Shown here in pieces: positions 1-7,020 of a stretch of DNA of 38,272 nucleotides. A program made the position numbers and the translations under genes. The notes under the pieces are model-generated. The model saw only the letters and a program-made list of their open reading frames with translations. It had not been told where the DNA came from and ran no database searches. The stretch comes from DATKBT01 sp035546295 (GTDB lineage: Bacteria > Acidobacteriota > Thermoanaerobaculia > Multivoradales > Multivoraceae), in NCBI GenBank assembly GCA_035546295.1, contig DATKBT010000064.1, forward strand, positions 1 through 38,272, in the 5' to 3' direction. Every line of letters begins with the position of its first letter. Positions within the stretch are counted from its first letter, which is position 1.

Positions 1-83
1 GTGTTCACCACTCCCCAACGAGCAGCGAGGTCGCGGCGCGGGTCATACCACGAGCCCGCTAGCCGATCACTCGTGCGCCGCAA

Positions 84-261
84 GCCCGCAAGCGGGCGCG
101 GCTGGGTCGACCAGGCCACAGCCGTTTCTTTGGGCGAGCGCAGCGGCTTGATCGAACTTTGACCGTTTTATGAGCCTTGGTCTCGCGCTTGCGCGAGGCC
201 AATGACCGCCGCCTGCCGCAGGCAGGCAAGAACTTCCCGCTGGCCTAGTCGACCTAGTCGT
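84..261. other. hairpin-rich gene-free leader before dehalogenase
   Basis: No gene is supported in the first 297 bases. The stretch holds three strong inverted repeats. One is GCCCGC-AA-GCGGGC at 84-97. One is a 12-bp stem with a single G-T pair and a TT loop at 177-202. One is GCCTGC-CGCAG-GCAGGC at 211-227. They are followed by a 9-bp direct duplication (CCTAGTCGA then CCTAGTCGT) at 244-261. None has a T-run, so they do not look like simple terminators. They could be the 5' leader of the dehalogenase or debris from whatever lies upstream of the window. Confidence 0.5.
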
Positions 262-297
262 GCCAGTGCCACGCCTCCACCACCCGCGAGGTCCGAG

Positions 298-1197
298 ATG
301 AGCAAAGCCGCCACCTCCCCCTTCTCCACCGCCGAGGACCGCAAGAAGCGCATCCAGGTCCTCGACACCGAGATGGCCCACGTCGATCGCGGCCGCGGCA
401 TCGCGACGGCGGTCTTCCTCCACGGCAACCCCACCTCGTCGTACCTCTGGCGCAACGTGATCACGGAGGTCGAGGACGTCGCCCGCTGCCTGGCGCCCGA
501 CCTGGTGGGCATGGGGGACTCGGGACCGAGCCCGTCGGGGAGCTATCGCCTCGTCGATCACGCGCGCTACCTCGACGCCTGGATCGACGCCGTGATCCCC
601 GAGGACAAGGTCTACCTCGTGGTCCATGACTGGGGCTCGGCGCTCGGCTTCTCCTGGGCCCATCGCCACCCGGACCGCGTCGCCGGCATCGCCTACATGG
701 AGGCCATCGTGCGTCCGCTCTCGGACTGGGACGAGTGGCCCGAGGCCGCACGCCAGATCTTCCAGGCGCTGCGCTCGCCGGCCGGCGAGGAGATGGTGCT
801 CGAGAAGAACGTGTTCGTCGAACGGATCCTGCCCGGCTCGGTCCTGCGCGGGCTGAGCGACGAGGAGCTGGCCGTCTATCGGCGCCCCTATCGGGAGCCC
901 GGCGAGTCGCGCCGCCCCACCCTCACCTGGCCGCGCGAGATCCCGATCGCAGGCGAACCGGCGGACGTGGTCGACATCGTCGGCGACTACGCCGAGTGGC
1001 TCGCCACCACCGATCACATCCCGAAGCTCTTCGTCGACGCCGAGCCCGGCGCCATCCTGATCGGCGCGCAGCGGGAGACCTGTCGCGCCTGGCCGAACCA
1101 GCGGGAGGTCACCGTCGAGGGCTCGCACTTCGTCCAGGAGGACTCGCCGGTCGAGATCGGCCGGGCGGTCCGCGAGCTGATCGAGCAGAGCGCGTAG
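298..1197 (+). CDS. dhaA: haloalkane dehalogenase (HLD-II type)
   Basis: A 299-residue alpha/beta-hydrolase that cleaves carbon-halogen bonds of haloalkanes, giving an alcohol and halide; probably cytoplasmic, with no signal peptide. The HLD-II catalytic set is visible. The nucleophile is D111 in the elbow VHDWGSALGF, the acid E135 is in AYMEAI, and the base H277 is in EGSHFVQED. Halide-binding partners are N44 (HGNPTSS) and W112. The segments RRPTLTWPR and IPIAGEPADVV are typical of LinB/DhaA proteins. The ATG at 298 gives the usual family length. The same frame is open to 202, but that extension is low-complexity and unlike the family. No dehalogenase regulator or haloacid pathway gene is nearby, so the natural substrate is unknown. 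Family confidence is high. Confidence 0.93.
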   Translation: MSKAATSPFSTAEDRKKRIQVLDTEMAHVDRGRGIATAVFLHGNPTSSYLWRNVITEVEDVARCLAPDLVGMGDSGPSPSGSYRLVDHARYLDAWIDAVIPEDKVYLVVHDWGSALGFSWAHRHPDRVAGIAYMEAIVRPLSDWDEWPEAARQIFQALRSPAGEEMVLEKNVFVERILPGSVLRGLSDEELAVYRRPYREPGESRRPTLTWPREIPIAGEPADVVDIVGDYAEWLATTDHIPKLFVDAEPGAILIGAQRETCRAWPNQREVTVEGSHFVQEDSPVEIGRAVRELIEQSA

Positions 1198-1329
1198 CCT
1201 CCGATCTCTTCGCGGCTCCCACTCCGAGCTGAGGCGAAGCCGAAGCGAGAAGCGGTGAGGTGCGCTGAGCCCTGCGAAGCGCGCCGAGCCCAGCGCCCCC
1301 GCGCGTCGCCGCGGACAGCCGTAGAACCC

Positions 1330-1372
1330 AGCAGCCCGTGGTGAAACTCAGCACGGGCTGCTAACGACTTTT
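1330..1372 (+). terminator. intrinsic terminator after the dehalogenase
   Basis: A perfect 11-bp stem (AGCAGCCCGTG / CACGGGCTGCT) with an 11-nt loop is followed within seven bases by TTTT. It lies 132 bp past the dehalogenase stop and before the kinase start, so it should end plus-strand transcription and insulate the kinase. The exactness of the stem also fits a dispersed repeat unit, although no second copy was seen in this window. Confidence 0.6.
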
Positions 1373-1511
1373 GCAGCGAACGCTGCCAGTGACTCGAACA
1401 GGCTCCTCTAGCAGCCTGAGTCACGACCGCAACCCTCGCCGCGTCGCCAGACGATATTCTCGCCGCTCGCGCGCGATCGCGGCCCACCGCTCTTCGCTCC
1501 AGGCCAAGCTC

Positions 1512-3917
1512 ATGCCCTCCCCCGACGCCTCCGAAGGCGGCGAAGCCTCCGCTTCACGCCTCGCCCAACCCGCTCCCGGTGAGCTGTTCGCCGGCCGCTA
1601 CCGGGTCGAGCGCCTGATCGGTCGCGGCGCGATGGGGGCGGTCTGGGCGGTGATGGACCAGGAAGTGGGGGATCGCGTCGCCCTCAAGCTGCTCACCGAT
1701 CCCGGGCAGCACGGCGATCTCGAGGAGGCGACCGAGCGCTTCCGGCGGGAGGTGCGGCTCGCCCGCCGCGTGACCCATCGCAACGCGGCTCGGATCTTCG
1801 ACCTGGGAACCCATCGCGGGCTGCTCTACCTGACGATGGAGTTGGTCGACGGTGAGAGCCTCGAGCAGATCCTGCAGTGCGAGGCGCCGCTCGCTCCCGA
1901 GCGGGCGGCCGAGATCGGACGCCAGATCGCGCTCGGGCTCGACGCCGCGCACCAGGTCGACGTCGTCCACCGCGATCTCAAGCCTGGCAACGTGTTGATC
2001 GAGTCCGGCGGCCGGGTCGTGCTCACCGACTTCGGGCTCGCCCGCGCGACCGCCGGCGACCCGAAGCTGACCCGCGGCCAGCTCTTCGCCGGAACTCCCT
2101 CGTACATGGCGCCCGAGCAGGTCCGCGGCGAGGTGGTCGGTCCCGCGACCGACCTCTACGCCCTCGGCGTGGTGCTGTTCGAGATGCTGACCGGCCGCTG
2201 CCCCTTCGTCCGCGACACCGCGGTGGCGACCGCGATGGCGCGACTGGAGGAAGCCCCGCCGGATCCCGCAGGGCTGGCGCAGATCTCGGCGCCGCTCTCG
2301 AAGCTGGTGCTCGGCTGCCTCGAGCGCGCCCCCGAGAGCCGACCGGCGGAAGCGCGCGCGGTGGCGACAGCGCTCGCACCCTTCGCGCGCGCTGCGACCG
2401 GGGTGCCGGCGAGTGCGCCGACCTCGGCCGACAGCGCCAAAACGCTGCTGGGGCCGGCTCCGGGGGGCGCCGCGACGACCGCGTCGAGATCGCACGGGAA
2501 GGCCGCCCACGAACGCACGCTGGCGGTGCTTCCCTTCCGCACTCGAGGCGCCGAGGACCCGAGCGGCTTCGCGGAGGCCATCACCGAGGAGCTGGTCGAC
2601 ACTCTCGCCCTGACCAAGAGCCTGCGGGTCACCGCCGCGCGCGCGACGGCGCGCTACCGGGGCGCCACGATCGATCCGCGCGAGGCGGGGGCGGAGCTCG
2701 GCGTCCACGCGCTGGTCGACGGGACCGTCCAGGTCATGGGCGATCGGGTGCGCGTCACTGTGCGGCTGCTCGACGCCGCTTCGGGCGGACAGCTCTGGGT
2801 CGGGCGCTTCGACGGCTCGCTCGCCGACGGCTTCGAGCTGCAGACCGCCCTCGCGCAGAGAATCACGGAGGGTCTTCGCGTCGAGCTCGAGCTGCTCTCC
2901 GGAAGCGAGAACGTCGCGGAGGAGGCCGTCCGCCTCTACGTGCAGGCGAAGCGCCACACCGAGGTCCCCGACTTCCTCGGCGAGAACCTAGACGCCGCGC
3001 TCGATCTCCTCGACCGCTGCCTGGAGCTCGAGCCCGGGTTCGAGCTGGCGATCGCCGCGCATGCCGATGCCTCGGTCCGGCGCTGGGTGTCGCCGCTCGG
3101 CCAGAGCCATGGAGTCATCGCCGACCGTGCCCACGAGTCGGTCGAGCGCGCGCTCGACAAGGCGCCGCACCTGCCGCTCACGCGCTACGCAGCCGGCCGC
3201 CTGGCGGTCAGCGACGGCGCCTTCGACGTCGCCGCACGCGAGCTGACCACGGCGGTGTCGATGGCGCCCACCTTCGCCGCCGTCCACGAGTACCTGGGCG
3301 CGCTCCAGTGCGAGGCCGGGCGCGGCGACGAGGGCGAGCGGCACCTCGAGCAGGCGTGGCGGATCGATCCCAACCAGGCCGGCGGCTCCTACGCGGTCGC
3401 CCGGAGGCACGCCCTCAACCGCGACCTCGATCGCTTCGACCGGTTGATCGCCGAGCTCAAGACCAGGCCGCAGGTCTCGAGGTTCATGCTCGAGTCGCTC
3501 GAGATGCGGGTCGGGGGGTGGTTCGGCGACAAGGAGCGCGTACGACGCAACGATCCTGCCGTGTTCATCCCGGCCGACCACCCGGTCGCCCGGTTCATGG
3601 ACGTGATGCGCGCCTCACTGCTCGGCGAGCAGGACATCGAGGAGATGGCGGACTGCCTCGCTTCGGTCCTGGCGCGGCATCCGGGACCGCGACTCGAGGC
3701 CTTCGCCCGCCAGCTCGCGATCGAGGTGTTCGTGCCGCAGGGCGCGGACCAGCACGCTCTCGAGCAGCTCGACCTGGCCGCGGGCAGTCCGGTGTTCGTC
3801 GACGCCGAGTGGCTCGAGCTCTGCCCCGCGCTCGATCCGTTGCGCGAGCGCCACGACCTGACCCGGTTCGTGGCGAGCGTGAGGCGGCGCGCCGACGCCA
3901 TCTGGCGCGCGCGATGA
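1512..3917 (+). CDS. Ser/Thr protein kinase with TolB-like domain and TPRs
   Basis: An 801-residue Hanks-type kinase with all catalytic motifs: glycine loop GRGAMGAV (37-44), lysine K59 in VALKLL, alpha-C glutamate about E80, HRDLKPGN (153-160), DFG (173-175) and APE (200-202). It should phosphorylate Ser/Thr on unknown targets. A linker leads to a domain starting ERTLAVLPF (about 334-465), the TolB N-terminal-like/FlgO-like fold often fused to kinases and adenylate cyclases. Helical TPR-like repeats follow (about 480-720). No transmembrane segment is obvious, so the protein is probably cytoplasmic. The ATG at 1512 is preferred because the upstream in-frame extension is arginine/serine-rich and unlike a kinase. 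It is convergent with the HD gene. Function beyond the kinase activity is not deducible. Confidence 0.9.
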   Translation: MPSPDASEGGEASASRLAQPAPGELFAGRYRVERLIGRGAMGAVWAVMDQEVGDRVALKLLTDPGQHGDLEEATERFRREVRLARRVTHRNAARIFDLGTHRGLLYLTMELVDGESLEQILQCEAPLAPERAAEIGRQIALGLDAAHQVDVVHRDLKPGNVLIESGGRVVLTDFGLARATAGDPKLTRGQLFAGTPSYMAPEQVRGEVVGPATDLYALGVVLFEMLTGRCPFVRDTAVATAMARLEEAPPDPAGLAQISAPLSKLVLGCLERAPESRPAEARAVATALAPFARAATGVPASAPTSADSAKTLLGPAPGGAATTASRSHGKAAHERTLAVLPFRTRGAEDPSGFAEAITEELVDTLALTKSLRVTAARATARYRGATIDPREAGAELGVHALVDGTVQVMGDRVRVTVRLLDAASGGQLWVGRFDGSLADGFELQTALAQRITEGLRVELELLSGSENVAEEAVRLYVQAKRHTEVPDFLGENLDAALDLLDRCLELEPGFELAIAAHADASVRRWVSPLGQSHGVIADRAHESVERALDKAPHLPLTRYAAGRLAVSDGAFDVAARELTTAVSMAPTFAAVHEYLGALQCEAGRGDEGERHLEQAWRIDPNQAGGSYAVARRHALNRDLDRFDRLIAELKTRPQVSRFMLESLEMRVGGWFGDKERVRRNDPAVFIPADHPVARFMDVMRASLLGEQDIEEMADCLASVLARHPGPRLEAFARQLAIEVFVPQGADQHALEQLDLAAGSPVFVDAEWLELCPALDPLRERHDLTRFVASVRRRADAIWRAR

Positions 3918-3934
3918 TGCCGCCGACCGGCCGG

Positions 3935-3951
3935 TTGCGGGCGTCGGGCCC
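3935..3951. terminator. hairpin between convergent kinase and HD genes
   Basis: GCGGGC-GTCGG-GCCCGC lies in the 40-bp gap between two convergent stop codons. It could serve as a bidirectional terminator, but there is no T-run on either strand, so support is only position and stem. Confidence 0.3.
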
Positions 3952-3957
3952 GCCTCG

Positions 3958-4539
3958 TCACTTCCGTTTCGACTCTGCCTCTCTCGCCCGCCGCTCGGTC
4001 TCGCGATCGAGCGCGGCGCGAATCTTCGCGATCAGCGGATCGTCCGACGTGAAGCGGCGCCCGTACTCCAGGTTGAACCGGTAGTCGAAGTCGACGGGGT
4101 TCTCCCCCTGGGTGTGCTGGAGGATCGTCTCGAGCTTGTCGAGCGCCTTGGCCAACCGCGCCTCGGGGGTGGCGGCGAGCTCGTACTCGTCCCACCTCGC
4201 CAGGATCCGATCGCGGGGCCCCGGCGGCAGTGGCGCGAGGAGCTCGAGCAGGTCACGTCGCTCGCGCTCGGCCTTGCCCGCTCCGCACTGCTCGGTGGCC
4301 GGGACGTCGCCACCGATCGCCTCGCCGAGGTCATGGACGATGCAGATCTCGATGAGGCGGGCGAAGTCGACGTCCGCGAAGCGCTCCGCGAGGAGCATCG
4401 ACATGAGGCAGAGCCGCCAGGTGTGCTCGGCGACGCTCTCGCGCCGGCCGGCCGAGGTGTGGCCGGAGCGCAGCGTGCTCTTGAGGCGCTCGGCGGCACG
4501 CAGGAAGTCGAGCATTCCCGCGAGCTCGGCGTCGTTCAT
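3958..4539 (-). CDS. HD-domain 5'-deoxynucleotidase-like hydrolase (YfbR/HDDC2 family)
   Basis: A 193-residue HD-superfamily phosphohydrolase. The metal-binding set is H39 (SVAEHT), H69-D70 (IVHDLGEAIGGDVP) and D134 (ALDKLE). The text VAEHTWRL plus HDLGEAIGGDVP is typical of the YfbR/HDDC2 group, which removes phosphate from deoxynucleoside 5'-monophosphates. The length fits the family. The C-terminus is a charged helix ending in KRK. It runs convergent to the kinase and divergent from the molybdenum hydroxylase. Its start lies about 20 bp from a 10-bp tandem repeat block. The exact substrate is inferred from the family. Confidence 0.85.
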   Translation of the reverse strand: MNDAELAGMLDFLRAAERLKSTLRSGHTSAGRRESVAEHTWRLCLMSMLLAERFADVDFARLIEICIVHDLGEAIGGDVPATEQCGAGKAERERRDLLELLAPLPPGPRDRILARWDEYELAATPEARLAKALDKLETILQHTQGENPVDFDYRFNLEYGRRFTSDDPLIAKIRAALDRETERRAREAESKRK

Positions 4540-4560
4540 GCTCCGCTCTCGACGTCGTCC

Positions 4561-4610
4561 GTGCAGTCGTCAGCAGTCGTCAGCAATCGTCAACAGTCGT
4601 CAGCAGTCGT
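4561..4610. repeat. 10-bp tandem repeat, five copies
   Basis: Five contiguous 10-bp units of consensus CAGCAGTCGT, with one or two mismatches in some copies. They occupy the divergent intergenic region, 22-71 bp upstream of the HD gene start and about 75 bp upstream of the hydroxylase start. A 10-bp period is close to one helical turn, so copies face the same side of the DNA. There are no spacers, so this is not CRISPR. Confidence 0.85.
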
Positions 4611-4671
4611 CCGTAACTCGAGACCTCCGAGACAGGGTACACCGCCCGGGGCCTTGCCAGTCTCCTTCCTG

Positions 4672-4677
4672 TAGGCT
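4672..4677 (+). promoter_or_regulatory. -10 hexamer TAGGCT, probable leaderless start
   Basis: TAGGCT ends 8 bp before the ATG at 4686, and no Shine-Dalgarno sequence lies between. This is the spacing expected for a leaderless transcript starting at or next to the ATG. No good -35 box was seen at 17 bp. Confidence 0.4.
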
Positions 4678-4685
4678 CTCCCGCC

Positions 4686-6989
4686 ATGACCGCGATCGGA
4701 CGCGACCGACCCCTCTCCGACGGGCGGCCCAAGGTGCTGGGCGCGGTGCGCTACTGCGCCGACCTCGAGCGCCCCGGGCTGCTCCACGCGCGCCTGGTGA
4801 CCTCTCCGCACGCCCACGCGCTGCTTCGCGGCGTCGACACCGAGGCCGCCTCGGCGGTTCCGGGCGTCGCGGTGGTGCTCACCGCCGAGGACCTCCCGGA
4901 GATCCCGCCGAACAACCGGTCGATGCTGATGCTGGCGCGCGACCGCGTGCTGTTCGTCGGCCATCCCTACGCGCTGGTGCTGGCCGAGAGCGAGCAGGCG
5001 GCCCAGGACGGCGCCGACGCCGTGCTCGGCGACTTCGAGCCGCAGCCCGCGGTGCTCTCGATCTGCCAGGCGCTCGCCGCCGACTCGCAGCCGGTCTGGC
5101 CCGAGGGCCTTCCCGGCGCCTCCGCCGAAGCGGCCGCCCACGGCGCGGCCGCCGGCGAGGACGACGGCTCGGCCGCGGCCGCGTCTCCCAACGTGGCCAC
5201 CCGGGTCGCCTTCGATCGCGGGAACCTCCAGGCCGGCTTCGCGGCCGCCCACACGGTCGTCGAGCGCGAGCTGCACACCTCGGCCGTTCACCAGAGCTAC
5301 CTCGAGCCGCACGTGACGATGGCCGAGTGGGACCCGCTCGACGAGACGGCGACGGTCTGGACCAGCACCCAGGCGACCTTCTACGTGCGCGACAGCGTCG
5401 CCCAGCTCCTCGGCGTCGACAACACCAGGGTGCGGGTCGTCGGCACGCCGGTGGGCGGCGGCTTCGGCGGCAAGTTCCTGCTCTACGAGCCGATGCTGGC
5501 GATCGCGGCGCGCCTCACCGGCCGCCCCGTGCGCCTGGCGATGACGCGTCTCGAGGAGATGCTGGCCGCCAACCCGGCGCCGGCGACGCGGATCCGGATC
5601 AAGGCCGGCGCCGACCGCGAGGGCATTCTCACCGCGCTCGACGCCGAGCTGGTGATGGACAACGGCTGCTTCCCGGCGTCGATGGCGGGGCTCGCGGGCG
5701 TACTGCTCGGCAGCTCCTATACCACGCCCAACCAGCGGATCACGGGCATCGAGGTGCTCACCCACCGCGCTTCGGTGGGCGCCTACCGCGCGCCGTGCGC
5801 CCCGCAGTGCGCGTTCGCGCTCGAGACCGTGATCGACGAGCTCGCCGCCAAGCTCGGCGTCGATCCGCTCGAGATGCGCCGGCGCAACGCCGCCAAGCCA
5901 GGGGATCCGATGGCGATGGGTAACCCCTGGCCGACGATGGGGATGCGCGAGGTGCTCGAGCGTCTCGCCGAGCATCCCGCCTGGACCGGCCGCGAGCAGG
6001 CTCGCGCCGCGGGGCGCGGCGTCGGCATCGCGCTCGGCGGCTGGCCCGGGGGCACCGAACCGGCGGCCGCCTCCTGCATGCTCGACTCCGACGGCACCCT
6101 CCAGGTGCGCGTCGGCTCGGCCGACATCACCGGCACCAACACCTCGCTCGAGATGATCGCGGCCGAAGCCTTCGGCATCGACGCCGAAGGGGTCGAAGTG
6201 ATCGCGGGCGACACTCAGAGCTCTCCCTTCGCCGGCTCGACCGGGGGGAGCAAGATCATCTACACGCTGGGACCGGCCGTGATCCAGGCCGCCCAAGAAG
6301 CCCGCCGCCAGGTCTTCGAGCTCGCCGCCCACAGTCTCGAGGCCGCTCCCGAGGACCTCGAGATCAGGGAAGGCAGCGTCCAGGTGAAGGGGGTCCCCGG
6401 CAAGGCGGTGCCGCTCGCCAAGATCGCCCAGCGCACGATGCGTTACGGGTCCAAGCAGGCCCCGGTCTACGGCTCGGGCCGCCACGCTCAGAGCCACGCG
6501 TCGCCCGGCTTCTGCGCCCAGCTGGCCGAGGTCGAGGTCGACCCCGACACCGGTCGGGCGCGCGTTCACAAGCTGGTGGTGATCCAGGACGTCGGCAAGG
6601 CGATCAACCCGGCAGCCGTTCGCGGACAGATGCTGGGCGCGGCGGTTCAGGGCATCGGCTGGGCGCTGCTCGAGCGCATGGTTTGGGACGAGCAGGGCCA
6701 GCTGGTCACCGCCACCTGGAACGACTATGCGATCCCGCACGTGGCCGACGCCGGCGACGAGATCGAGACCGTGCTGGTCGAGGTTCCCTCCGACTCCGGG
6801 CCGTTCGGCGCGCGCGGCGTCGGCGAGCCGCCCGTGATCGCCACCGCGGCCGCGATCGCCAACGCCATCGCCGATGCCACCGGGGCCCGTCTGACCGAGC
6901 TGCCGATGAGCCCGCCGCGGATCCTCGAGGCGCTCGCGCCGAGCACGTCCGGACGATCGGCCGAGGAGCTCGCGGCGGCCAGCGATTGA
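4686..6989 (+). CDS. molybdenum hydroxylase large subunit (xanthine dehydrogenase family)
   Basis: A 767-residue molybdopterin-binding catalytic subunit of the XDH/aldehyde oxidase/CoxL superfamily. It starts with the a/b hammerhead domain (DGRPKVLGAVRY). It contains the cofactor loop VGGGFGGK (about 256-263) and a GAYRAPCAPQ segment at the position of the family AYR loop. The catalytic-base glutamate is E714 in GVGEPP. It lacks the AYRCSFR signature of true aerobic CO dehydrogenase, so it likely oxidises an aldehyde or heteroaromatic. The [2Fe-2S] and FAD partner subunits normally encoded beside it are absent here. A MoCF-type molybdopterin-binding protein is encoded 19 kb away. Substrate unknown. 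Confidence 0.9.
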   Translation: MTAIGRDRPLSDGRPKVLGAVRYCADLERPGLLHARLVTSPHAHALLRGVDTEAASAVPGVAVVLTAEDLPEIPPNNRSMLMLARDRVLFVGHPYALVLAESEQAAQDGADAVLGDFEPQPAVLSICQALAADSQPVWPEGLPGASAEAAAHGAAAGEDDGSAAAASPNVATRVAFDRGNLQAGFAAAHTVVERELHTSAVHQSYLEPHVTMAEWDPLDETATVWTSTQATFYVRDSVAQLLGVDNTRVRVVGTPVGGGFGGKFLLYEPMLAIAARLTGRPVRLAMTRLEEMLAANPAPATRIRIKAGADREGILTALDAELVMDNGCFPASMAGLAGVLLGSSYTTPNQRITGIEVLTHRASVGAYRAPCAPQCAFALETVIDELAAKLGVDPLEMRRRNAAKPGDPMAMGNPWPTMGMREVLERLAEHPAWTGREQARAAGRGVGIALGGWPGGTEPAAASCMLDSDGTLQVRVGSADITGTNTSLEMIAAEAFGIDAEGVEVIAGDTQSSPFAGSTGGSKIIYTLGPAVIQAAQEARRQVFELAAHSLEAAPEDLEIREGSVQVKGVPGKAVPLAKIAQRTMRYGSKQAPVYGSGRHAQSHASPGFCAQLAEVEVDPDTGRARVHKLVVIQDVGKAINPAAVRGQMLGAAVQGIGWALLERMVWDEQGQLVTATWNDYAIPHVADAGDEIETVLVEVPSDSGPFGARGVGEPPVIATAAAIANAIADATGARLTELPMSPPRILEALAPSTSGRSAEELAAASD

Positions 6990-7020
6990 GCATCGACGAC
7001 CGGGGCTTCGACGAGAGAGC

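Noticed and set aside
4561..4610. Tandem repeats considered as CRISPR
   Set aside because: Units of 10-28 bp are contiguous with no spacers, and no cas gene is present.
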